Assembly (NCBI RefSeq): GCF_003265705.1
Contig: NW_020312968.1
Location: 1,840,538-1,904,537, forward strand
DNA from: Callorhinus ursinus
Taxonomy: Eukaryota > Chordata > Mammalia > Carnivora > Otariidae
Direction of reading: 5' to 3'
DNA length: 64,000 nucleotides
Shown in pieces: positions 11,921-21,752 of the stretch (its first letter is position 1; each line of letters starts with the position of its first letter). The notes below the pieces were generated by a model. It was not told where the DNA came from. It saw only the letters and a program-made list of their open reading frames with translations, and did no database searches. A program made the translations under genes and the position numbers.

Positions 11921-12867
11921 TGGATGGAGATTTCTTGATTAACCAGTAAAATCTAAGTCATTTCTAGCCATGATGAGGTAATTACTCTTGTGATATGTAT
12001 GTAATATATATATATACCTGTTATTATATATGTAAATAACTAGATTTTTAGACAATGTCCAGTAGACATATCAGGACTGATCCCCGAGAGAATGGAAACA
12101 AATGAAATCCATAAGCACTCCGGATTTCTGCATAGACACATCTTCTGCATGATGGTGGGAGGAGAGGTAGCTTAAATAGAGCAACACAGCAGTCTCAGTG
12201 AGGTGAAGACAGAGATCAGAATCCAGCAACCTTACAGTAGCTGGAATTTGTCTGGAAGGCTAATGTGGAGAAGGCAGCTATGTACAAAAGAAGATCCACA
12301 AATCTGCATTGCAGACCCTTTAAATATTGACCAAATGCTAAGCTGTTCATGAGGGGTGTTAGACTTCACAAGGCCAGAAAAGAACCACCACTAAGGAAAG
12401 AACAATGACCAGAATGCTGTGAGATAAACATCTTTGGGTCACACAGAGGTGCGAGACATTTGAGTACTGGCCACCCTGAGGAGAGAGAATTTATTGAATA
12501 CCCAGAGCATGCAATAGAGACCAGAGAAAGGCCACAATTTAGGGACACAGCTAATCTGACACTAGGGGGAGAAAAGGCCACTTTGGGCTTTCCCAAACAA
12601 ATCTTGTAAGGAAGACTGGGAGAGATTAAGCTAATCCTCAAGTAAATTACCTGCCTTCCAGAACAAAGCTCTGTGCTCTATTAAGGAGACAACAGAATCC
12701 AGATACTCAAGAAATCAGCATATATCTAGCATAAAAAACTTCTAGACCTGTGAAGAAGCAGGAAAATTTGACTCATAATGAGGACAAATATCAACCAATG
12801 AAAAATATCTAGAAATCACAGAGATGATGGAATGAGCAGCAAAGATTTAAAACAAGATCAAGGATTT

Positions 12868-13712
12868 TTTTTGTTTTGTTTTAATTTAAATTCCAGTTAG
12901 TTAACATACAGTGTAATATTAGTTTCAGGTGTGCAGTAGAGTGATTCACACTACCATACAACACTGAGTGCTGATCCCAGCAAGTGCACTCCTTAATCCC
13001 CATCACTGATTTCACCCATCCCTCTGCCCACCTCCCCTCTGGTAGCCATCTCTGTAGTTAAGAGTCTATATCTTGGTTTGCCTCCCTCTCTTTTTTCCCC
13101 TTTGCTCATTTCTTTTGTTTTTAAGTTCCACATGTGAGTGAAATCATATGGTATATGTCTTTCTCTGACTGACTTATTTCGCTTAGCATTATACTCTCTG
13201 GCTCTATCCATGTTGTTACAAATGATAAGATTTCATTCTTTTTAATGGTTGAGTAATATTCCATTATATATATGTATCGCATCTTCTTTATCCATTCATC
13301 ATTCAGTGGACACTTGGGCTGCTTCCATATCTTGGATATTGTAAATAATGCTGCTATAAACATAGGGGTGCATGTATCCCTTTGAATTAGTGCTTTTGTA
13401 TTATTTGGGTAAATTCTTTGGTAAATTAGTGCTATTGCCGGGTCATAGGGTAGTTCCATTTTTAACTTTATGAAGAAACTCCGTACTGTTTTCCAGAGTG
13501 GCTGCACTAGTTTGCATTCCCACCAACAGCGCACAAGCGTTCCTTTTCCTCCACATCCTTTCCAACACCTGTTGTTTCTTGTGTTAATTTTAGCCATTCT
13601 GACAGGTGTGTGGTGATATCTCATTGTAGTTTTCACTTGCATTTCCTTGATGGTAAGTGGTGATGAGCATCTTCTCCTGTGTCTGTTGGTCATCTGTATA
13701 TCTTCTTTGGAG
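12868..13712 (-). mobile_element. LINE-1, 5'-truncated insertion with TSD
   Basis: Carries the L1 3'UTR (left) and the last part of ORF2 (right) on the minus strand, with the poly(T) left end being the A-tail. A decayed 17-bp TSD flanks it: aacaagatcaaggattt at 12851-12867 and aacaaggttaaggtttt at 13713-13729 (14 of 17 match). This fixes both ends and shows it landed in the older L1M. Confidence 0.93.
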
Positions 13713-13783
13713 AACAAGGTTAAGGTTTTAAAGGAAAACATAATGAGGGGATAAGTACAGAACATCAGGAAAAATGAAAACAA
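13121..13783 (-). pseudogene. L1 ORF2 C-terminal remnant, open for 220 codons
   Basis: The longest clean L1-derived frame in this part. From about residue 25 it shows the L1 ORF2 cysteine-rich C-terminal domain: the NRCWKGCG motif, then [15 protein letters not shown], then [13 protein letters not shown], then [12 protein letters not shown], ending near SLTCGT. The first 24 residues come from flanking L1M and TSD sequence, so they are not part of the protein. The endonuclease and reverse transcriptase domains are missing through 5' truncation, so no function is expected. It has stayed open by chance or because the insertion is fairly young. Confidence 0.85.
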
Positions 13784-14269
13784 AATGTTTAAAAAACTCC
13801 AGAAAGTTCTAGAACTGAAAACAAGGATAAGAAACTAAAAAATTACTGATTAATTGACATATTGGGTACTGCAAATGAAAAGATCAGTGAAATGGAAGAC
13901 TTGGCAATATACACTATCCAAAATAAAGCATACAGGGAGGGAAAAAAAAAAACTAAAAAGTAAATTAACAGAGCCTCAGTGACCTGTGAGAAAATATCAA
14001 ATAGTCTAAAATATGTGTAAGTAGAGTTCCAAAGGAAAGAGGATGCAGAAAAAAACTTTGAAGAAATAATGGTTGAATAATATAATATAATCTAAATATA
14101 CCCAATATATATCCAAAAAGTTTAATGAAGCAAGATAAGCATGAAGTAAACTACATCAAGGCACATGATAGTCCAATTGCTGAGGACCAGTGATAAATTG
14201 AAAATCCTAAAAGTAAGTAGAGGAAATATTTTGCCTTTCTACGTTCTTAATTTTAATATGGTCCAATAG

Positions 14270-14605
14270 TCATTGTTTTCATTTATAAGCTGTAATTTTT
14301 ACCCAACCTTAAGCTCATGAAGCTGTATTTTCTTTTAAAAATATTATAATTTTACTTTTGAGGTCTAGATCTTCAACTCATTTAGGATTAATTTTTCACA
14401 TGCTATAGTGGCCAAGATTTGTTTTTCACATATATTTTGACTCCTCACTCTTTACTGAAAAATCCACCTTTTGTCATAAAATCCTGAGACCATATTTGTG
14501 GGTCTGTTTCATGACTTTCTGTTCTGTTCTTTTTGTTTCTATTTGTGTGCCACACTCTCTTTTTGATTACTGTAATTTTATAATAAGTCTTGATATCTGA
14601 TGGAG
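14270..14605 (-). mobile_element. Ancient L1M ORF2 fragment
   Basis: Minus-strand match to the region 5' of the C-terminal domain of old L1 ORF2: 'caactcatttaggattaatt', 'tgtgtgccacactctc' and 'gattactgtaattttataat' occur in the expected order. Confidence 0.65.
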
Positions 14606-14679
14606 CAGGGATACCAGGAGATCATTAAAAAACTATTGCAGTAGGACTGGAAGAGTTGATGCGGAGACAGCATAGTGGA

Positions 14680-15115
14680 TGCTGTGGTGTGCCACTAAGA
14701 CACCCACTTTAGGACTGAGGAATTTATTCTCCAAGATGCTGAGAATGTTGGTACATGATGACTCTCAATTGAATACTCTCTAGAAATTGCCATTTGTCAA
14801 AGAAAGCCTGCTATGTTCAATGTAACACTACTCCCCAAGGGCAGCTTGCTTCCAACCACAGAAATCATTGCTGAGGTCTGAAGTCTAGTCCCCTTGCCTC
14901 CAGGCTTGAGGTAAGGACCATCCCAGTTCCGGAATTCCCAAGGCCTTTGTTGCAACTCCATCTCAATTCAGTTCTCCCTCTGCAAATCCTACTTTGTTTT
15001 ATCCTTTGCTATTTTTTATCCCCAAAGAATTCCCTAGTAAATTTTTGCATGCAAATTTCCACCTCAGAATCAGTTCCCAAGAAACTTAACTTAGGCCACA
15101 TGGGTCAGTATAGAA
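14680..15115 (+). mobile_element. Probable ERVL-type LTR, family unsure
   Basis: The right part ('ccctagtaaatttttgcatgc', then 'cctcagaatcagttccc', then 'aacttaacttaggcca') resembles the 3' end of a mammalian ERVL-class LTR, in which a polyadenylation signal precedes a terminal 'aactaagaca'-like end. No internal region was recognised. The left boundary is a guess. Confidence 0.42.
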
Positions 15116-15344
15116 GAAATAGAAGATGTTGAAGAGTGAAAAATTTTAGTTATATATTTAAAGCAGTGCTAGTATGATTCCCCAATGGATTTGATGTAGG
15201 ATGTGAGAGAAGGGGAATAGATAATGTAGATTCCAAATATGAGGCTGAGAAATTAACTAAATGGAGGTGCCATTTATCAAGTAGGAGAATCACTGGGGAG
15301 AGGAGTGTATGGATTCTATTTAAGAATTAGGTATTGAACATTTT

Positions 15345-15523
15345 GGGGTGCCTGGGTTGCTTAGTCAGTTGACCGTCCAACTCTTGGTTTTGACTCAGGT
15401 CATGATCTCATGGGTCTTGAGATGGAACCTGTATCAGAGAGTCTGCTTGAAGATTCTCTTTCTCTGCCCCTACCCCTACTCATGCGCTCTCTCTCTAAAA
15501 TAAATAAATACATCTGTAAAAAT
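15345..15523 (+). mobile_element. Can-SINE (older variant)
   Basis: Plus-strand SINE. The 20-bp TSD agaattaggtattgaacatt at 15323-15342 recurs at 15524-15543 with one change. The body is diverged (lacks the usual ccctgctcagcaggg box), yet the TSD is almost intact. Confidence 0.95.
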
Positions 15524-15776
15524 AGAATTAGGTATTGAGCATTCTAATATTAAGATACCTATTAGATATTCAAGAGGAATCTCAAGGATATAGTTGGATA
15601 AATACGTCTGGACATCAAGGAAGAGTTTGGGATAGGCATTACAGCATTTAGCATGTTGTAGAAAAATTTAGAAGTCTTTCTAAGACAAACAACATTTCAA
15701 CTGATTAAAGAAAGAAGAACCATATGACCATCTTTATAAGATACAGAGGAAAAATTATTCATTGAAATCCAACATC

Positions 15777-15985
15777 TGGGGTGCCTGGGCGGCTCAGTCA
15801 TTAAGCATCTGCCTTCAGCTCAAGTCATGATCCCAGGGTCCTGGGATCAAGCCCTACGTCGGGCTCCCTGCTCAGCAGGGAGCCTGCTTCTCCCTCTCCC
15901 ACTCCCCCTGCTTGTGTTCCCTCTCCTGCTGTCTCTCTCACTCTCTGTGAAAAAATAAATAAATAAATAAATCTTAAAAAAAAAA
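15777..15985 (+). mobile_element. Can-SINE
   Basis: Plus-strand SINE with perfect 13-bp TSD gaaatccaacatc at 15764-15776 and 15986-15998. Tail is (AAAT)n then poly(A). Confidence 0.97.
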
Positions 15986-16106
15986 GAAATCCAACATCCA
16001 TTCATAGTTTAAAAACTCTTTGCAAATTAAGAAGAGAAGGGGATTTCCTTACACTTAATGGACAAAAGATATGTACCAAAATATCACAGAAAACATCAGT
16101 CTTTTT

Positions 16107-16210
16107 CTTTGTAAAGATTTTATTTTTAAGTAATTTCTGCATCCAACTTGGGGCTTGAACCCCTAGATCAAGAGTCACATGCTTTTCCGACTGAACCAGC
16201 CAGGAGCCCC
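16107..16210 (-). mobile_element. Short-type Can-SINE
   Basis: Minus-strand short variant, about 100 bp. It has the 'attttatttttaagtaat' tail and 'cttgaacccctagatcaaga' body but lacks the pyrimidine-rich region of the longer type. The same class is seen at 39267, 39972 and 44912. Confidence 0.88.
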
Positions 16211-16719
16211 AAGTTTTTTATTTTAGTTGAAACTATTGCTCCCTTAAAAAATACTTGCTTCTATTCAGGAAGATGGTAGAAATGTATATTGGTGGGAATT
16301 TCTAGCTGTTGACTCAAATCCAGTCTCACTTTGTTTCTTAACACATGGCCATCTAGCTAAAGGCTGGTTTACTAGCTTCCCTTATTGCCACATATGGGCT
16401 CATGGCTAAGTTCTGGCTTTGGAATTGGAATAAAATTGGTGTAGGTAGTGTTGGCTTTACTTAAAAGAAAATCTCTTGCCCTGGTTTTTCCTTTTCCCCT
16501 TCCTGTGAGTTGTAATATAGACCTGCAACAACCCAGCTTTGAATATGCATTTGAAGACAATCCCTTAGGGATGGAAGAGAATCAACATTGAAGGAAAATT
16601 AGCTTTGCACACGGAAAAAAAATGATACCGGATCCCTACCTCACACCATCCATAAATATAAATGCCAGATGGATCAAAGACATAAATGTGATAAAACAAA
16701 ACCTCAAAAACTTTTAGGA

Positions 16720-16905
16720 GAGGTGCCTGGGTGGCTCAATTGGTTAAGCATCTGCCTTTGGCTCAGGTCATGATCCCAGGGTCCAGGGATCGAGTCCCAC
16801 ATCAGGCTCCCTACTTGGCAGGGTGTCTGCTTCTCCCTCTACTCCTCCCCCCTGCTTGTGCACTCTCTCTCTCTCACAAAAATAAACAAATAAAATCTTT
16901 AAAAT
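16720..16905 (+). mobile_element. Can-SINE nested in L1M
   Basis: Plus-strand SINE starting aggtgcctgggtggctcaat, with a tail of AAT-rich sequence ending near 16,905. TSD not convincing. Confidence 0.92.
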
Positions 16906-17154
16906 TTTTTTTGGGAAAAAAAATCTTATAGTCTCCAAATCAGAAGGGATTTCAACATTTTGTACAGCTTCTCCTTTCTAATTGCTGGATGGGACACTGT
17001 CCGATTTGTGAATCACTGAATAAAGCCAATTAGAACTTCAAATAAAAAAAATAAGACACAGAAACAAATCATAAAGGAAAAGATTGAAAATGTTGACAAC
17101 ACTAAACTTTGAAACCACTTAATGGTAAAGGAAAATATAAACATTTAAAAGACA

Positions 17155-17380
17155 AGATAGTAGGAAGGGAAAAATGAAGGGGGGGAAATTGGAGGGGGAG
17201 ACGAACCATGAGAGACTGTGGACTCTGAGAAACAAACTGAGGGTTCTAGAGGGGAGGGGTGGGGGGGATGGGTTAGCCTAGTGATGGGTATTAAAGGGCA
17301 TGTATTGAATGGAGCACTGGATGTTATACGCAAACAATGAATCATGGAAGACTACATAAAAAAATTAAAAAAAGAAATAT
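17155..17380 (+). mobile_element. Carnivore L1 3' tail (5'-truncated)
   Basis: About 225 bp equal to the very 3' end of younger carnivore L1s: 'gagagactgtggactctgag', 'aaactgagggttctagaggg', 'ggagcactggatgttatac', then an A-rich end. The same segment occurs in reverse at 21,780-22,025 and 30,780-31,022. Truncated to the 3'UTR only. Confidence 0.88.
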
Positions 17381-17813
17381 TAACTGAAATAATTAAAGAA
17401 CAACTATGGTTAAAAAAAAGGCAAGACAGGCTTGTGACTAAACTCTAATATACAAACTATTCCTACTCATTGATAAGAAAACTACACAGTGCAATCAAAA
17501 TATGGACAAACATTTGCAAACCAATTCAGAAAAGAGAAAATTCTAATTGGCCAAGGAGCAGACAAAATCAGCTCAGCCTTGCTGTTGATCAGGGAAATTC
17601 CAATTAAAACAAAAAGGTGTTTTTCCTCATACCAACAAAGATTGTAAAGATTGTAAATATCTGATTCTATCACAGAAAAAGAAAAGACTTACTATATAAA
17701 AAGGGAAATTGTTGAATAAACTGAAGTAGATTTGTGCTATAAAATATTATGCAGTTATTAAAAGAGTGAGGTAACTTTCTACATATTTGGAAAGAAGTCT
17801 CTAAAATATTTTT

Positions 17814-18024
17814 TTCTAATATATTTTTTAAAGATTTTATTTATTTTAGAGAGAGAGAGCACATGAGTGGAGGGAGGCACAGAGGGAGATGGAGAGAGAA
17901 AGAATCTCAAGCAGACTCTGTGCTAAGCACAAGCCTGATGGGATGGCTTGATCCCATGACCCTGAGATCATGTCCTGAGCCAAAACCAAGAGTCGGTGGC
18001 TCAACTGAGCCACCCAGGCACCCC
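17814..18024 (-). mobile_element. Can-SINE nested in L1M
   Basis: Minus-strand SINE. TSD aagtctctaaaatattttt at 17795-17813 and the same with two A fewer at 18026-18042. Confidence 0.95.
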
Positions 18025-18180
18025 AAAGTCTCTAATATTTTTAAATGAAAAAATCCTGTCTTAGAATAATAAGTATAGTGTAGTCTCATTTTTATAAAAA
18101 CTGAATAATCCTGCCCCTTGTAAGCAAGCAAGTCCTTATAAATGCACGTAAAATGGAAACATTTATTGATAGTAAGTGGG

Positions 18181-19578
18181 TCCACTTACTAACGGTAATT
18201 CCTGCATTACAACATGGGAGCTTTCAGGAGTCTGTGAGTAATGTTCTTTCTGCCATTGGCACTGCTGTCCCATTTACTTGTTTTCCATTATTTATAAAAA
18301 TCTAATATGCAAATTTTGGCTTTTATAGTAATACCATTCCCCAAAGGCACAGTGATAAGATGAGGCCTTAGCAAAGAGACGTGCACAAGCTTGAAAGTTC
18401 TTAGTGCTTCTTCAATACCTATATGAATGTTCCTGAAAGCTTTCGAGAACATTCACATCCGATCTTCAAAATCTTGAATCTGCTGAGAATTTTGTTCACA
18501 AAATCATTTTTATTTTGTTCTGAGGTTGGGATAAACCATTTTCCAGGAAGTTTTAAAAAGGCTATTAATCTTAGAGACAGTCTGGCATGCAGCCAAGTCA
18601 CTTTCTATCAAACGTTTGATACTTGAGTAGTAACATTAACTGGTTCATGTCATTAGGATGCTATTATTTAATGCACCAGTAACGGGCCAAATGATTCTCA
18701 GTGTAATGCCTATTCCCAGGGAGATTCTTAAGAAGAATGAGTTCATTATGTTCACTGATGCTGTGATATTAGGAATCAACAGAGTAATCACAGGGAGATA
18801 CACAAGTGGTAGAGGGACAAAGTTATAAGGCTGCTTAATGCAATTGAAAATACGCTCTGCCTAGTGGTGCTAGAGACCTTTACCACAGACAGAGTTGTGC
18901 CACTAGCTGTGTACGTATGCTGGGGTCTCCTCATCTGAGAATGAAGGACTTGTCTGAGATTATGAATTTTTTTAGCTAATGTTTCTTCAGTTCCCAAGGG
19001 GTCTATGAAGCTTTCTCGGACAGAGATGGGAGAGACTGCACAGAGTGCTAACAAAGGTGAAGCTCTAGTCTTCTTGGGTCTGATAAAACCAGAGCAGCTC
19101 TACTTCACTCAATTTTGTGTACTAGGGTTCTATGTAATATTTAGTTTGAAATAACCAAGTTTTAAAACCTCTCCACCAGACTATTTCTTTGTTCCCAACT
19201 AGTTCTCAAAATTCAGTGGTTACAAGTATAGATGGAAAATGTTACAATGGACTTTACTGAATTCACAATTTTCACTGTGTCAACAGGAATGTTTGCCAAA
19301 GTACATTCTTTGGAACTCTGGTGTTAATAGAAAAAAGAGGGGAGGGCTACTATCTGGACAAATATGTTTCATAAAATCTTAACTGCAGGACTTTTCAGAG
19401 CTTTTTATATGTTTATGCACAATGTGAGTTTTAGAGGGGCTACTGTAACACTTCTTCATACTTCTTTGTGCTTTATCTTGTGTGACCTAATTCCTACTGA
19501 GCTCCACCTCCCCACACCTTTACACTACGATCCCAGCAAGTTGAATTTCATAGAGCAAATACCTCCACATCCTATTTT
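18181..19578. other. Unique sequence, about 1.4 kb
   Basis: No recognised gene or transposon. It holds the HSE-like palindrome at 18,425-18,454. An 88-codon minus frame at 18,788-19,054 shows no known domain. Confidence 0.5.
18425..18454. promoter_or_regulatory. Candidate heat-shock element, 30-bp near-palindrome
   Basis: Two perfect three-unit HSF1-type arrays face each other. GAA at 18425, TTC at 18430 and GAA at 18435 have exact 5-bp spacing. TTC at 18442, GAA at 18447 and TTC at 18452 form the second set. The centre is AGCT at 18438-18441. A further GAA-TTC pair lies at 18393-18400. The match to the known HSE consensus is direct; activity is not shown. Confidence 0.5.
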
Positions 19579-19590
19579 ACCATTTGATTT

Positions 19591-19777
19591 TTTCTTAAAG
19601 ATTTTATTTTGCAAGAGAGACTGAGAGAGAGAGCGCGTGCATAAGCACGGGGGAGGGACAGTGGGAGAAGCAGACTCCGCTGAGCAGGGTGCCCGACATG
19701 GGGCTCGATCCCAGCACCCTGGGATCATGACCTGAGCTGAAGGCAGATGCTTAACTGACTGAGCCACCTAGGCACCC
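19591..19777 (-). mobile_element. Can-SINE
   Basis: Minus-strand SINE. TSD accatttgattt at 19579-19590 versus accttttgattt at 19778-19789. Confidence 0.95.
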
Positions 19778-19969
19778 ACCTTTTGATTTATCTACAATTT
19801 CTTTTAGTCCAAGAACCTTGAGATAGAGAATGGGGCCACCCTTAACCCAACTTCCTAGCACCACATCTGGGGCATTATTACTCCATATGTTTTATATCCC
19901 CAAGTCTATACCATGTACTTATGTTGTTGCAAGCCTCAGTGTTGCAATCTGTAGAGACTGGGGGTGGGG

Positions 19970-20535
19970 TTGTCTTAGTCTGCTCAGGCTGCCATAACAA
20001 AAGACCTCAGACCAGGGGGCTTAAACAACAGAAATTTAGGGGTGCCTGGGTGGCTCAGTTGTTAAGTGTCTGCCTTCAGGTCAGGTCATGATCCCGGGGT
20101 CCTGGGATCGAGCCCCACATTGGACTCCCTGCTCAGCAGGGAGTCTGCTTCTTCCTCTCCCACTCCCCCTGCTTCTGTTCCCTCTCTTGCTGTGTCTCTG
20201 TCAGATAAATAAATAAAATCGTTAAAACAACAACAACAACAACAGAAATTTATTTCTCACAGTTCTGGAGGCTGGGAAGTCCAAGATCAAGGTGCTAGTT
20301 GATTTGATTCCTGGTGAGGCATCTCTGGCCTGCAGATGACCTCACATGGTGGAGAGTACAAGTGAGCTCTCTGGTGTCTCCTCTTCTAAGGACACTAGTC
20401 ATATTGGATCAAGACCCCACCCTTATGACCTTATTTAACCTTAATTATTTCTTTACTTCAAATACAATCACATTGGGTGTTAGGGCTTTAACATAGGAAT
20501 TTTGGAGGGACACAATTCAATTCATAGCAGGGTCA
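19970..20535 (-). mobile_element. ERVL-MaLR LTR (MST/MLT1-like), minus
   Basis: Reverse-complement match to a MaLR LTR: 'gtcttagtctgctcaggctg' (LTR end), 'aaatttatttctcacagttc' (polyadenylation signal region), 'tggaggctgggaagtccaag' and 'cctcacatggtgga'. Split by a SINE at 20,039-20,237. Solo LTR; no internal sequence seen. Confidence 0.85.
20039..20237 (+). mobile_element. Can-SINE nested in MaLR LTR
   Basis: Plus-strand SINE with perfect 15-bp TSD aacaacagaaattta at 20024-20038 and 20238-20252. Tail ends in (CAA)n. Confidence 0.97.
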
Positions 20536-21310
20536 TTTGTTAACAGTGGCAGAATCTAGCCTATTCTAATGCATCATCTACCTACTTGCAGAAGCCAGTA
20601 TCTGTGTATTATCTTTGACTTCTCCTTCTCCATTACCCTTCATAGAAATATATTACCAAGTTCTGTAGTATTTACCTTTTCAAGATCTCTCTAGAACATT
20701 CATCATCTTCATTCTCACTGCCAACTCAAGCCATATAAAAGGAGCAGTCCCATGTATTTAATCATGCTTCCTATGACTCCAATCTAATTAGATTCTCTTT
20801 CCTAGGAAATAGGGTTGGGAAACAAGGTGAATGTGATGTGATGAAAAGGAAGCTTTGAGCAAATGGAACAGAGAAACAGGATGTAGAGAAAGAGAAGGGG
20901 AAAAGCAGGTACAATGAGAAGCAGAAATGAATGACCTCATGTCCAGTGAGGAGAAGGGGCAAGTAGCTGTCTCTGTACCGGGTGACTCTCCTGTTCTAGA
21001 GTTCAGTTCCTGGCTGTGCTTCTTTCCTCGCCTCCATGTTTCTACCCCGATTCTGTGTGTGATGACCCTCTTCCTCCTTGCTGTCACTCTCTAATTCCAT
21101 TTCCCTTGTGCTGACCATTGTGCTGGTATTAATAACAGAGGACTCTGTTTTGAAAATCTTCCCGGATCAGAATTCAAATACTAACATAGCAGTATTTCTA
21201 GGACCCATCACAAGTATATCTATTGCCAAGCAATGTTGAGAAAATTTTGGAGAACTGTATTCCATAAAAAGCAAGGATCTCCAAAACTTGTAACAAGCAT
21301 CTCTTTCTTG
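20536..21310. other. Unique sequence
   Basis: No gene or confident repeat seen. Short open frames on the minus strand (about 20,771-21,087) are low-complexity and have no known domain. Confidence 0.45.
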
Positions 21311-21319
21311 CCATTTGTA

Positions 21320-21752
21320 TAGGCTGCATGATGTTCCCCTTCAAAAAAAAAAAAAAAATACATTGAGGTCTTCACCTCCAGTACCTTAGAATGTGATCTT
21401 ATTTGAAAACAGCGTTTTGCAGATGTAATTAGTTAAGATGAGGTCACACTGGAGTAGGGTGGGCCCCTAATCCAATATGACTGGTGTCCTTTTAAGAAGA
21501 TGGCAGTGAAGACTATGTGAAGACATGCAGGGAGAAGATAGCCATATGATAAAAGAGCCAAATCCCAGATTTGGATCCTAAAGCATCCAAAAGCCAAAGA
21601 ATGCCAAGGATGCTGGCAAACACCAAGAGCTAGAAGAGTAATAAAGGATTCTTCCCTAGAGCCTTGAAATAGATAGCGTAGCCCTGCTGACATCTTGATT
21701 TCAGATTTCTAGCCTTCAGAACTGTCAAGTTAATTTCTGTTAAGATACCAGT
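21320..21752 (+). mobile_element. MLT1-like MaLR LTR, 3' part truncated by L1
   Basis: Plus-strand matches: 'gaatgtgatcttatttgaaa', 'gatgaggtcacactggagta', 'cccctaatccaatatgactg', 'gccctgctgacatcttgatt', 'taatttctgtta'. The LTR stops at the next L1. A run of 16 A near 21,343-21,358 is embedded. Confidence 0.8.

Larger units (their letters stand above)
12100..14240 (+). mobile_element. Ancient L1M 5' region (plus), split by a younger L1
   Basis: Plus-strand segments 'cacagagatgatggaatgag', 'gaaaagatcagtgaaatgga', 'cagagcctcagtgacctgtg' and 'tttgaagaaataatggttg' occur in the order of the 5'UTR and start of ORF1 of old L1M elements. The younger L1 at 12,868-13,712 splits it. The left boundary is uncertain. 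No ORF1 frame remains open. Confidence 0.75.
16600..18180 (+). mobile_element. Ancient L1M ORF2-3'UTR, fragmented (plus)
   Basis: Pieces of old L1 in sense order: 'gatccctacctcacaccatc' and 'gatggatcaaagacataaat' (16,630-16,690), 'aaacaaatcataaagg' (about 17,062), 'tatggacaaacatttgcaaa' (about 17,502), 'aaaatattatgcagttatt' (about 17,741), then 3'UTR-like sequence to about 18,180. It is broken by SINEs at 16720 and 17814 and by a younger L1 tail at 17155. Confidence 0.7.

Noticed and set aside
13121..13783. 220-codon minus frame as a real gene
   Set aside because: It is the C-terminal end of L1 ORF2 within a TSD-bounded truncated L1, with an artificial start in flanking DNA.
17376..17420. 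Possible TSD for the L1 tail at 17,155
   Set aside because: The flanks are A-rich on both sides, so any apparent duplication is not distinguishable from chance.
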